Source: Acidobacteriota bacterium
Lineage (GTDB): Bacteria; Acidobacteriota; Holophagae; Thermotomaculales; Thermotomaculaceae
Assembly (NCBI GenBank): GCA_026986725.1
Contig: JALSOA010000076.1
Coordinates: 1-34,952 of the forward strand
Direction: 5' to 3'
DNA length: 34,952 nt
Made by a program: the position numbers and the translations under genes. The notes beneath the pieces were generated by a model that saw nothing but the letters and a program-made list of their open reading frames with translations, made no database searches and was not told the DNA's origin. Below are positions 1-6,996 of the stretch, one piece after another. Position 1 is the stretch's first letter; every line of letters begins with the position of its first letter.

Positions 1-435
1 AAAGAAGTTTAAAGCAACGCCAGAAAGCAAAATTGTGTTGGAAGAATAAAATTTAATAGCCTTAGCAAGGAAAAATATTATAAACAGGGATAAAAGACCC
101 CCCGAAAGGCTGAAAAGAAAGAGTGGCAAGGTGAGGTGTTTTGAAACAAAGACGGTGTAAATCACAACCCCAAGACTTGCTCCGCTTGCAATTCCCAGAG
201 TGTAGGGAGTGGCAAGGGGATTGTCAAAAACTGTTTGAAAGACAAGACCTGAAATTGAAAGAGAGCCTCCTATAAAGAATGCTATTGCGAAAAGGGGGAT
301 CCTTATGGTTTTCAAAATAAATTTATCCGTTTCGCTCAGGGGGAAAGTAAGTTTTTCAGGAAAATAAAGGATTATGAAAACAAAAAGAATTATAACAGCG
401 GTTGTTAAAACAGGTTTATAAAAAACATTACGCAT
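1..435 (-). CDS. FecCD/BtuC-type ABC importer permease (partial, N-terminal part)
   Basis: Reading the minus strand from an ATG at 435 gives about 145 residues that continue off the left edge. The protein opens with a hydrophobic helix (residues about 10-25). It then has the FecCD family hallmark segments: RIPLFAIAFFIGGSLSISG, followed by FQTVFDNPLATPYTLG and SGASLG, then further membrane segments. In this family a permease dimer imports vitamin B12, haem or ferric siderophores through the inner membrane. The start overlaps the stop of the upstream ATPase gene by 8 bases, so the two are translationally coupled. It is the last visible gene of the operon that begins at ribD. Family assignment is firm; the substrate cannot be read from this part. 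Confidence 0.88.
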   Translation of the reverse strand, partial: MRNVFYKPVLTTAVIILFVFIILYFPEKLTFPLSETDKFILKTIRIPLFAIAFFIGGSLSISGLVFQTVFDNPLATPYTLGIASGASLGVVIYTVFVSKHLTLPLFLFSLSGGLLSLFIIFFLAKAIKFYSSNTILLSGVALNFF

Positions 436-1126
436 AAACAAATTCCAGAAATTGAGTTTCAAAAATTATTTCAATACCCCCTTTTTCTATCTCTTTTACA
501 ATCTCACCATCTTTCAAAACAAGCACCCTGTCCGAAATATCCCTCACCTCATCAAGGTTATGGCTTACAAAGATTATTGTTTTGCCCATATTCCTTAAAC
601 CGGATATAAAATTCATAATCTCTTTTTTCCTGTAAATGTCAAGATGGCTTGTGGGCTCGTCAAGGAGCAAAATGTCTGCACCCTGTAAAACTGCACCTGA
701 AATAAGCACCTTTTGAACCTCTCCCCCGCTTAAATTGCAAACCCTTCTATCAAGGAGGTTTTCAATCTCCATTTTTTCCGCCACTTCAAAAACCTTTGTT
801 TTCTTTTCTTCATCTGTAAATTTTATGGAATAGGGGTAAAGGGAGAGTTCAAGAAACTCCTTTACTTTTAATTCAATCCTCTTCTCAATCAATTGAGGAA
901 CATAGGAAACAACTGAGGCAATCTCCTTTGAGGACAGACTATTGAGGTCTATTCCCTCAATCTTTACGCTTCCCTCAAAGTCTTTAATAATCCCGGCAAT
1001 GCACTTTAACAGGGTTGATTTCCCGCTCCCATTTTTGCCTACAATTGAGACACAGGAGTTTTTTTTAAGTGAAAATGAAATATTTTTCAAAATTTTTCTA
1101 TAAGTTAAATCTTTTACTTGAAGCAT
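428..1126 (-). CDS. ABC importer ATPase, BtuD/FecE type
   Basis: A 232-residue ATP-binding subunit that would power the FecCD-type permease encoded next to it. Visible motifs are Walker A GKNGSGKST (30-38), a Q-loop near Q78, signature LSGGE (132-136), Walker B DILLLDEP (151-158) and the switch histidine in VSHN (H189). The start at 1126 overlaps the end of the binding-protein gene by 13 bases, and the stop overlaps the permease start. Three components in the order binding protein, ATPase, permease form a complete class II importer. Substrate could be a corrinoid, haem or siderophore; the ATPase does not discriminate. Confidence 0.9.
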   Translation of the reverse strand: MLQVKDLTYRKILKNISFSLKKNSCVSIVGKNGSGKSTLLKCIAGIIKDFEGSVKIEGIDLNSLSSKEIASVVSYVPQLIEKRIELKVKEFLELSLYPYSIKFTDEEKKTKVFEVAEKMEIENLLDRRVCNLSGGEVQKVLISGAVLQGADILLLDEPTSHLDIYRKKEIMNFISGLRNMGKTIIFVSHNLDEVRDISDRVLVLKDGEIVKEIEKGGIEIIFETQFLEFVYA

Positions 1127-1914
1127 AGGTTCAGTTTATCCTCAACCTGTGAAAGCATATCGTTTAACCCGCTTCCTGCATGCAAAACCTTATCCCCGTA
1201 AATGTAATAAACCGTTTTTTCCCGACAGTTTTCAAGCATTTTAAAGGGATTTCTTTTGCAAAGAGGCTGAAGCGGTTTTTTTGCAGAAAGGATAATTATA
1301 ACGTCAGGTTTGAGTTTGTAAAATGATTCATACGATATATCCGGATAGGGAATATCTGTTTTTAAAGCATTTTTAAACCCTATTTTTTCAAAAACCTCAG
1401 AAAAGTAATTGTTCCCGCAGGCATAAAACCTGTCGCTTTGAGAGTTTAAAATAATTAAAACCCTCTTTCCCCTGCACTTATTCAAAGTTTTAAGTCTGTT
1501 TATTGAGGCTTTCAACTTCTCAATCTTTTTTTCAACCCGGTCTTTTTCAATTCCAAGTTTTTCGCCTATTACTCTATAACTTTTGTAAACATCTTTCAAA
1601 TTTAAAAACGAAAGATAGACAACCCTGCCCTTTAAAACAGAGATGCTTGAGAGTGTGCGTTTATACGAAACCTCTGCAAAAATAATATCCGGATTGAGTT
1701 TAATCAATTCTTCAACATTCAGATTGTAAAGAGAACCTATCCTTTCAACATTAAAGCCTTCCGGCAAAACCGAGTAATCGGAGACTGCAACAAGGCTTTT
1801 GCCCTTTCCATATTCAATAATGATCTCGGTTATTGAAGGAAGAAGGGAAACAACGCCCTTTGAAAATACTGTGTTGAAAAAAAATAGAAAAATTAAAGCA
1901 AAGGCCTTTTTCAA
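1114..1914 (-). CDS. Periplasmic substrate-binding protein, BtuF/FhuD-like
   Basis: A 266-residue protein with a signal peptide (basic MKK, hydrophobic core, likely cleavage after about residue 18). The body shows the family pattern: VVSLLPSITEIIIEYG at the start of lobe 1, then VEELIKLNPDIIFAE, a long linking helix (about 110-145), and a second lobe with YESFYKLKPDVIIIL. This layout matches class III binding proteins for cobalamin or siderophores. Translation appears to start at TTG (1912-1914), preceded by an AAGAGGT ribosome-binding site; no ATG suits the signal peptide better. It lies 17 bases after ribH, so it is in the riboflavin operon. Five cysteines occur in the mature part. BtuF is the best guess, but specificity is unproven. 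Confidence 0.8.
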   Translation of the reverse strand: MKKAFALIFLFFFNTVFSKGVVSLLPSITEIIIEYGKGKSLVAVSDYSVLPEGFNVERIGSLYNLNVEELIKLNPDIIFAEVSYKRTLSSISVLKGRVVYLSFLNLKDVYKSYRVIGEKLGIEKDRVEKKIEKLKASINRLKTLNKCRGKRVLIILNSQSDRFYACGNNYFSEVFEKIGFKNALKTDIPYPDISYESFYKLKPDVIIILSAKKPLQPLCKRNPFKMLENCREKTVYYIYGDKVLHAGSGLNDMLSQVEDKLNLCFK

Positions 1915-1931
1915 GAATACCTCTTAACCTT

Positions 1932-2393
1932 TTACAGTTTTGAAACAAGGTCAGCCATTTCAATTGCCGTTAAAGCGGCAGACCAGCCCTTGTTTCCAGC
2001 CTTTGTCCCTGCCCTGTCTATTGCCTGCTCAACGGTGTCTGCCGTGATTATACCGAATATAATCGGCTTTTCAGTCTGCAGTCCGACATTTGCAATACCC
2101 TTTGAAACCTCTGCCGAAACATAGTCAAAGTGAGGGGTTTCCCCTCTTATAACTGCTCCAAGGCATATAATTGCGTCAAAATCCCCTTTCTTTGCAAGGA
2201 GTTTGGCTGTAAGGGGTATTTCAAAACTCCCTGGAACCCATGTTATCTCTATGTCATTCTCATCGCAATGATGCCTTTTTAAACAATCAAGAGCCCCGTC
2301 AAGAAGCCTTGTTGAGATAAAATCGTTAAACCTTGCAACAACTATTGCAAACCTTTTCCCCTTTGCATTCAATTTTCCTTCATTTACCTTCAT
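1932..2393 (-). CDS. ribH: 6,7-dimethyl-8-ribityllumazine synthase
   Basis: A 153-residue lumazine synthase, the normal family length. It condenses 5-amino-6-ribitylamino-uracil with 3,4-dihydroxy-2-butanone 4-phosphate, the penultimate riboflavin step, usually as a cytosolic 60-mer or pentamer. Supporting segments are IVVARFN near the start, VPGSFEIPL (about 51-59), the conserved [16 protein letters not shown] (about 75-90) with the catalytic His, and [14 protein letters not shown] ribosome-binding site precedes the ATG. It sits 17 bases after ribBA, in the usual order of a bacterial rib operon. Confidence 0.97.
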   Translation of the reverse strand: MKVNEGKLNAKGKRFAIVVARFNDFISTRLLDGALDCLKRHHCDENDIEITWVPGSFEIPLTAKLLAKKGDFDAIICLGAVIRGETPHFDYVSAEVSKGIANVGLQTEKPIIFGIITADTVEQAIDRAGTKAGNKGWSAALTAIEMADLVSKL

Positions 2394-2410
2394 AGATTAA
2401 CCTCCGAAAA

Positions 2411-3604
2411 TCAATCAATTGACAGTTTATGCCCCATCTTTTCCTTTTTTGTCTTCAAATAATGGTAATTTGCAGGGTTGGGCTTTATCTCAATTGGCAC
2501 CCTTTCAACAATTTCAAGGTCATATCCCTTCAGAGCAATAACCTTTGTTGGGTTGTTTGTCAAAAGCCTTATCTTTTTAATTCCAAGGTCTTTCAATATC
2601 TGAGCGCCAATGCCGTAATCCCTTAAATCAGGCTTAAAACCAAGTTTACAATTTGCTTCAACCGTGTCGTGCCCCTCGTCCTGCAATTTGTATGCAAGTA
2701 TTTTATTCCTTAAACCAATTCCCCTGCCTTCGTGGGGAAGGTAAACAACAACTCCCCCCTCTTTCTCAATCATTCTCAATGACTCGGCCAATTGGTCTCC
2801 GCAATCGCAGCGGAGAGAGCCAAGGGCATCCCCGGTTTTGCACTCAGAGTGCATTCGAACAAGGACAGGCTTTTCAGGGTCAAACTCCTTAACAATTGCA
2901 AGGTAATCCTTGGGGTCTATCTCACAATCGTAATAGATTAGTTTGAAATGGCCGTATCTGTTTGGAAAATCAACCTCCGCAACCCTTTTTACAAGTTTTT
3001 CAAACCTTCTTCTATACTCAATCAAATCTGCAATTGTAATTATAGGAATATTGAATTTATCGGAGATTTTTTCAAGCTCAGGCATTCTTGCCATTGTGCC
3101 GTCATCGTTCATAATCTCAACAAGCACCCCGCTTGGCTTCAACCCTGCAAGCCTTGCAAGGTCAACAGATGCTTCTGTGTGCCCTGCCCTCTTTAAAACA
3201 CCGCCTTTTTTTGCAATCAAAGGAAAAATATGCCCCGGCCTTGCAAGGTCTTCCGGCTTTGAGTTTTCATCAATCAAAACCTTAACCGTAATTGCCCTGT
3301 CGTGCGCCGAAATACCTGTTGTTGTCCCTTTTAATGCGTCAACGCTTTCAGTAAAGGCAGTTGAATGCCTTGCTGTGTTTTTTTGAGCCATTGGCTTTAA
3401 ATCAAGCCTCTTTGCTATCTCTTCGGTTATTGCAACGCAGATAAGCCCTCTTCCCTCTTTTGTCATAAAGTTTATTGCTTCAGGTGTTATCTTTTCAGAG
3501 GCAATTATAAAATCCCCCTCATTCTCCCTGTCCTCATCGTCAACAACTATTAAAAACTCCCCTCTCTTAAATCTTTCAATTGCCTCGTCTATGGAAATTC
3601 TCAT
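2411..3604 (-). CDS. ribBA: Bifunctional DHBP synthase / GTP cyclohydrolase II
   Basis: A 397-residue fusion supplying both precursors of riboflavin. The N-terminal half (about 1-200) is RibB, making 3,4-dihydroxy-2-butanone 4-phosphate from ribulose 5-phosphate, with the acidic metal motif [10 protein letters not shown] at 22-31. The C-terminal half is RibA, opening GTP to a pyrimidine; it shows [19 protein letters not shown] with the three zinc cysteines, and [11 protein letters not shown] place the start at the ATG at 3604, with GGAG eight bases upstream; an in-frame GTG at 3613 lies on top of that site. A strong extended -10 sequence in the 50-base gap before the gene suggests it can be transcribed apart from ribD-ribE. 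Confidence 0.96.
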   Translation of the reverse strand: MRISIDEAIERFKRGEFLIVVDDEDRENEGDFIIASEKITPEAINFMTKEGRGLICVAITEEIAKRLDLKPMAQKNTARHSTAFTESVDALKGTTTGISAHDRAITVKVLIDENSKPEDLARPGHIFPLIAKKGGVLKRAGHTEASVDLARLAGLKPSGVLVEIMNDDGTMARMPELEKISDKFNIPIITIADLIEYRRRFEKLVKRVAEVDFPNRYGHFKLIYYDCEIDPKDYLAIVKEFDPEKPVLVRMHSECKTGDALGSLRCDCGDQLAESLRMIEKEGGVVVYLPHEGRGIGLRNKILAYKLQDEGHDTVEANCKLGFKPDLRDYGIGAQILKDLGIKKIRLLTNNPTKVIALKGYDLEIVERVPIEIKPNPANYHYLKTKKEKMGHKLSID

Positions 3605-3634
3605 AACCAACACTCCGTAAATTTAATCAATTTA

Positions 3635-3643
3635 ATTATATCA
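3635..3643 (-). promoter_or_regulatory. Candidate internal promoter for ribBA-ribH-importer genes (extended -10)
   Basis: On the minus strand the ribE-ribBA gap contains TGATATAAT: a perfect TATAAT at 3635-3640 preceded by a TGn extension at 3641-3643. No good -35 lies 16-18 bases further upstream, which extended -10 promoters can tolerate. A start about 7 bases downstream would give a leader of roughly 24 bases carrying the GGAG site before ATG 3604. AT-rich DNA makes chance matches easy, so this is a candidate only. Confidence 0.5.
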
Positions 3644-3654
3644 AAAGTGAACGA

Positions 3655-4269
3655 TTATTCACTAAACTTCCTGAAACTTGCCTCTTTTTTAAAAAACTGA
3701 TAAAGATACTTGCCCACAATGTCAGTCTCAATGTTTAACCTGCTTCCCCTTCTCAAAATTTTTAGCGAAGTGTTTTCAAGGGTATAGGGGATAAGGGATA
3801 CCGTGATCAAACTTCCTCTTTTCCTTGCCACTGTTAAAGATACCCCGTTTACCGCTATTGAGCCGTGCAAAACAACAAACTTCTCAAATTCCGGGGGAAT
3901 TCTAATATCCAGAAGGTAGGTGTTTGACTGCCTCTTTAACCCTTCAACAATACCCACTCCGTCAATATGCCCCTGAACAAGGTGGCCTCCAAGCCTTGTT
4001 GAAAGGGTTAAAGCCCTTTCAAGGTTTACAATATCCCCTGTCTTTAAATCCCTCAATGTTGTTTTTTTCAATGTTTCACTCATTGCAAAAACATCAAAAA
4101 CATCTCCCTTTATCTCAAAAACAGTCTGGCAAACCCCGTCAACTGCAATACTGTCTTCAACCTTCAAATCCTCAAAAACCCTTTTTGCTTTAATGGAAAA
4201 AACCTTTCCGTCTCCCTTTGCCTTTACAGATACAACCTTTCCCACCTCTTCAACAATGCCTGTAAACAT
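3655..4269 (-). CDS. ribE: Riboflavin synthase, alpha subunit
   Basis: A 204-residue protein made of two tandem lumazine-binding barrels, as expected for the enzyme that dismutates two lumazines into riboflavin. It starts MFTGIVEEVGKV, the universal N-terminus of this family. The first repeat contains DSIAVDGVCQTV (about 38-49) and the second GSIAVNGVSLTV (about 136-147). LGGHLVQGHIDGVG lies between them. An AAGGAG site inside the last codons of ribD precedes the ATG; the ribD stop is one base away, so the genes are coupled. Length is typical. The product feeds FMN and FAD synthesis. Confidence 0.97.
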   Translation of the reverse strand: MFTGIVEEVGKVVSVKAKGDGKVFSIKAKRVFEDLKVEDSIAVDGVCQTVFEIKGDVFDVFAMSETLKKTTLRDLKTGDIVNLERALTLSTRLGGHLVQGHIDGVGIVEGLKRQSNTYLLDIRIPPEFEKFVVLHGSIAVNGVSLTVARKRGSLITVSLIPYTLENTSLKILRRGSRLNIETDIVGKYLYQFFKKEASFRKFSE

Positions 4270-4270
4270 A

Positions 4271-5323
4271 CTAACTCCTTAAATAAAAAGTCAAAAAACC
4301 ATCATCCGACTTAAACTCAAGGGGATTGTCCATAGTAAAAGAATTTGAAAAACTGAAAGCCCTTTTCCCCTCTCCAAAAAATTTAGGCGCAATAAACATC
4401 ATTAACTCGTTAACAAGCCTGCTTTCAAGAAACATACCTGCAACCCTGCTTCCCCCTTCAACAAGAATTGAACCAATGTTGTTTTGATAGAGTTTTTCAA
4501 GCACTTCCTTTACATTACCGGATTCAACTTCAACAACCTTCACTTCCCTTTCTCTATAAAAGTTTAATCTATCTTCGGTAAGTTTGCCCTTTTTCACAAC
4601 CAAAAAGCAGTCTTTGTCAAAAACCGTGTAATCTCCCTCAAGGCTTCCGTTAAAGTCAAGCACAACCTTTTTTGGGTTTCTCCCTTCAACAAGCCTCACA
4701 GTCAAAGACGGGTTGTCAGCCTTAACTGTTCCGCTTCCCACAAGAACAGCGTCAACCTCGCTTCTTATTTTATGAACCCTTTTTCTGCTTTTTTCATTTG
4801 TAATCCACCTTGAGTTTCTGTTTTTATCTGCAATAAAACCGTCAAGGGTGGTTGCCATTTTCAAAATAACATAGGGGATTTTGTTTTTTATGTGGTAAAA
4901 GAAAAACCTGTTCTGTCTTTTTGCCTCTTCTTGTAGAAAGCCGTAAAAAACCTCAATCCCTGCTGCTTTAAGCATTTCAACACCCCTGCCTGAAACCACA
5001 GGGTTCGGGTCAAGGGTTGAGATAAAAACCCTCTTTACCCTTTTTTCAATTAAAAGAGATGCGCAGGGGGGAGTTTTTCCAGAGTGTGAGCAGGGCTCTA
5101 AAGTTACATAAACATCGGAGTTTTCAACAGAATTTCCTTTTAACTCTGCATCCGAAACAGCGTTAACCTCTGCATGAGGTTCACCGAAGGCCCTATGCCA
5201 CCCTTCCCCTATAATCCTTCCATCTTTAACAATCACACAGCCAACAAGGGGGTTTGGAGAAACAAACCCCTTCCCTCTTTCTGCAAGGTAAAAAGCCCTC
5301 TGCATAAACTCTATTCTAAACAT
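4271..5323 (-). CDS. ribD: Bifunctional pyrimidine deaminase / reductase
   Basis: A 350-residue two-domain enzyme for the second and third steps of riboflavin synthesis. The N-terminal deaminase (about 1-145) has FVSPNPLVGCVIVKDG, the zinc-binding HAE at 50-52, and PCSH...PPC supplying C78 and C87. The reductase (about 150-350) has ILKMATTLDGFIA and, later, SILVEGGSRV. I chose the ATG at 5323 because a GAGGTG site sits just before it, family members begin at this point, and a near-perfect promoter lies immediately upstream. The longer reading from 5371 would start upstream of that promoter. First gene of the operon. Confidence 0.96.
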   Translation of the reverse strand: MFRIEFMQRAFYLAERGKGFVSPNPLVGCVIVKDGRIIGEGWHRAFGEPHAEVNAVSDAELKGNSVENSDVYVTLEPCSHSGKTPPCASLLIEKRVKRVFISTLDPNPVVSGRGVEMLKAAGIEVFYGFLQEEAKRQNRFFFYHIKNKIPYVILKMATTLDGFIADKNRNSRWITNEKSRKRVHKIRSEVDAVLVGSGTVKADNPSLTVRLVEGRNPKKVVLDFNGSLEGDYTVFDKDCFLVVKKGKLTEDRLNFYREREVKVVEVESGNVKEVLEKLYQNNIGSILVEGGSRVAGMFLESRLVNELMMFIAPKFFGEGKRAFSFSNSFTMDNPLEFKSDDGFLTFYLRS

Positions 5324-5338
5324 ACCCACCTCAAAACG

Positions 5339-5367
5339 ATTATATTGGAGAAAGTTATAAGTGTAAA
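5339..5367 (-). promoter_or_regulatory. ribD operon promoter
   Basis: On the minus strand, TTTACA (5362-5367) and a perfect TATAAT (5339-5344) are separated by exactly 17 bases. Only 15 bases separate the -10 box from the ribD ATG at 5323. A start site 7 bases downstream of the box would therefore give a leader of only about 8-9 bases, just long enough for the GAGGTG site. There is no room for, and no sign of, an FMN riboswitch. Confidence 0.75.
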
Positions 5368-5418
5368 CCATATCACATAAAGAAAAGATTTTATTGTAAC
5401 TTTATTAAAAAAAAGTTA
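5351..5418. repeat. Three copies of a 7-base word in the ribD/mlaE divergent region
   Basis: AAAGTTA occurs at 5351-5357 and 5412-5418 on the plus strand and as its complement TAACTTT at 5397-5403. The first copy lies in the spacer of the ribD promoter. The second and third form a 7-bp dyad inside the candidate mlaE promoter. This could be an operator shared by both genes. The word is AT-rich and also occurs at the rpsO promoter, so chance is a real alternative. Confidence 0.25.
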
Positions 5419-5422
5419 TTCT
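5394..5422 (+). promoter_or_regulatory. Weak candidate promoter for mlaE-mlaF-mlaD
   Basis: TTGTAA (5394-5399) and TATTCT (5417-5422) are 17 bases apart, each matching four of six consensus positions. It is the best sigma-70-like pair between the divergent ribD and mlaE starts, but it is weak. It would give a leader of about 25 bases. Confidence 0.3.
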
Positions 5423-5453
5423 AATACAAAGAAAAAATACAGGGGTTATTTAG

Positions 5454-6221
5454 ATGAAGTGGCTTGAAAAGGTTGGAAAGTGGGTTATTGATGGAGTAAA
5501 TGCAAGCGGAGATTATGCACTTTTGAACTTAAACACCTTTAAATACATTTTCAAAAAGCCTTTTGACATTAAAAACCTTTTTAAACAGATGGAGAGGATC
5601 GGGGTTGATTCCCTTCCTGTGGTTTTAATTACCGCACTTTTCACAGGAATGGTTCTGGCATTACAAACATACGCAGGGTTTAAAAGGTTTCAGGCAGAAT
5701 CAATGGTTGGCGCACTTGTTGGAATTGCTTTAACGAGGGAACTTGCCCCTGTTTTAACAGGCCTTATGGTTGCAGGAAGGATCGGCTCTTCAATTGCAGC
5801 AGAGATAGGTACAATGAGGGTTACGGAGCAGATTGACGCACTTGAGGTAATGGGGGTTGACCCTGTTCATTACCTCTTTGTCCCCAGGGTTATGGCAGGT
5901 ACATTTATGTTACCTTTATTGGTGGCACTTGCTGACCTAATAGGCATTTACGGGGGTTACTTCCTTGTTGTGAGCCTTTTCGGAGAGAATCCATACCTTT
6001 ATATGAAAAATGTTTATATTTACACAGAGACCTGGGATGTTGTAAGCGGTCTTTTAAAATCAATTGCTTTTGGTTACATCATTGCTTCTGTCGGCTGTTA
6101 TAAAGGGTTAAGAACAAGAGGCGGCGCAGAGGGGGTCGGCAGGTCAACAACAGAGGCTGTTGTCCTTGCATCACTTACAATTTTGATTGCTGACTTCTTT
6201 CTGTCAAAACTGCTTTTTTAG
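5454..6221 (+). CDS. mlaE: MlaE-family lipid transport permease
   Basis: A 255-residue inner-membrane protein of the MlaE/YrbE family, the permease of ABC systems that move phospholipids between the inner and outer membranes. It has an N-terminal interfacial region (about 1-50) followed by about five hydrophobic segments. The family core GLMVAGRIGSSIAAEIGTM (about 103-121) and EQIDALEVMG (125-134) are intact; the latter contacts the ATPase. Start at the ATG after an AGGGG site. It is the first of three closely packed genes encoding permease, ATPase and MCE protein. No mlaB or mlaC homologue is present nearby. Confidence 0.95.
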   Translation: MKWLEKVGKWVIDGVNASGDYALLNLNTFKYIFKKPFDIKNLFKQMERIGVDSLPVVLITALFTGMVLALQTYAGFKRFQAESMVGALVGIALTRELAPVLTGLMVAGRIGSSIAAEIGTMRVTEQIDALEVMGVDPVHYLFVPRVMAGTFMLPLLVALADLIGIYGGYFLVVSLFGENPYLYMKNVYIYTETWDVVSGLLKSIAFGYIIASVGCYKGLRTRGGAEGVGRSTTEAVVLASLTILIADFFLSKLLF

Positions 6222-6229
6222 GTGGAAAT

Positions 6230-6979
6230 ATGAGTTTGATAAAACTTGAGAATGTTCACAAAAGTTTTGGAGAAAAAAGGGTGTTAAACGGGGTAAACCT
6301 TGATATAGAAAAGGGAGAATCCCTTGTTATACTTGGAGGCTCAGGAACCGGGAAATCGGTTCTGTTAAAGCACATAATAGGGCTCTTGAAACCTGATAAA
6401 GGCAAAATATTTATAGATGGCAACGATGTGACAAACTTTTCAAAAAAAGACTGGTACAGGATCAGAAAGAGGTTTGGCATGGCTTTTCAGGAAGCGGCAT
6501 TGTTTGATTTTATGACTGTTTACGAAAATGTTGCCTTCCCCTTAAAAAGGCATACTGATTTTACAGATAAACAGATTGAAAAAAGGGTTCTCGAATGTCT
6601 TGAACTTGTTGGGTTAAGAGGAAATGAGAAATTAATGCCATCAGAGTTGTCAGGGGGTATGAGAAGAAGGGCGGGCTTTGCAAGGGCAATTGCATTGAAC
6701 CCGGAGATTTTGCTTTTTGACGAGCCAACAACGGGGCTTGACCCTGTTTTAACAGACCAGATTGACACTGTCATCAATGATTTGAGAAATTCGCTTGATG
6801 TAACATGTATTACAATTACCCACGATATGGTTTCCGCATTTGATATAGCGGATAAAATTGCAATGCTTTATCAGGGTGAGATTGTTTTCAAAGGAAACCC
6901 TGATGAGTTTATGAAAAGCGACCTTGAGATTATAAAAAGGTATTTAAAGGGCAGAATTTGCGAAGAAAACAAAATTTAA
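6230..6979 (+). CDS. mlaF: MlaF-family lipid transport ATPase
   Basis: A 249-residue ABC ATPase expected to drive the MlaE permease from the cytosolic face. Walker A GGSGTGKS is at 36-43, the signature LSGGM at 140-144 followed by RRRAGFARA, Walker B ILLFDEP at 160-166, and the switch histidine in THD at H198. LSGGM followed by RRR is characteristic of the MlaF/Ttg2A group. An AGGTGG site lies just before the ATG, 8 bases after mlaE. A partner STAS protein (MlaB), which stabilises MlaF in Escherichia coli, is not seen here. Confidence 0.95.
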   Translation: MSLIKLENVHKSFGEKRVLNGVNLDIEKGESLVILGGSGTGKSVLLKHIIGLLKPDKGKIFIDGNDVTNFSKKDWYRIRKRFGMAFQEAALFDFMTVYENVAFPLKRHTDFTDKQIEKRVLECLELVGLRGNEKLMPSELSGGMRRRAGFARAIALNPEILLFDEPTTGLDPVLTDQIDTVINDLRNSLDVTCITITHDMVSAFDIADKIAMLYQGEIVFKGNPDEFMKSDLEIIKRYLKGRICEENKI

Positions 6980-6996
6980 CATAAAAGAGGTGGAGT

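Noticed and set aside
2943-3386. Plus-strand open frame of 147 codons.
   Set aside because: Antisense to the RibB domain of ribBA, which has intact motifs; composition and position fit a shadow.
5324-5453. Possible FMN or cobalamin riboswitch upstream of the rib/importer operon.
   Set aside because: The gap before ribD contains no RFN or B12-box sequence, and the promoter sits too close to the start to allow a structured leader. The gap before the importer genes is only 17 bases.
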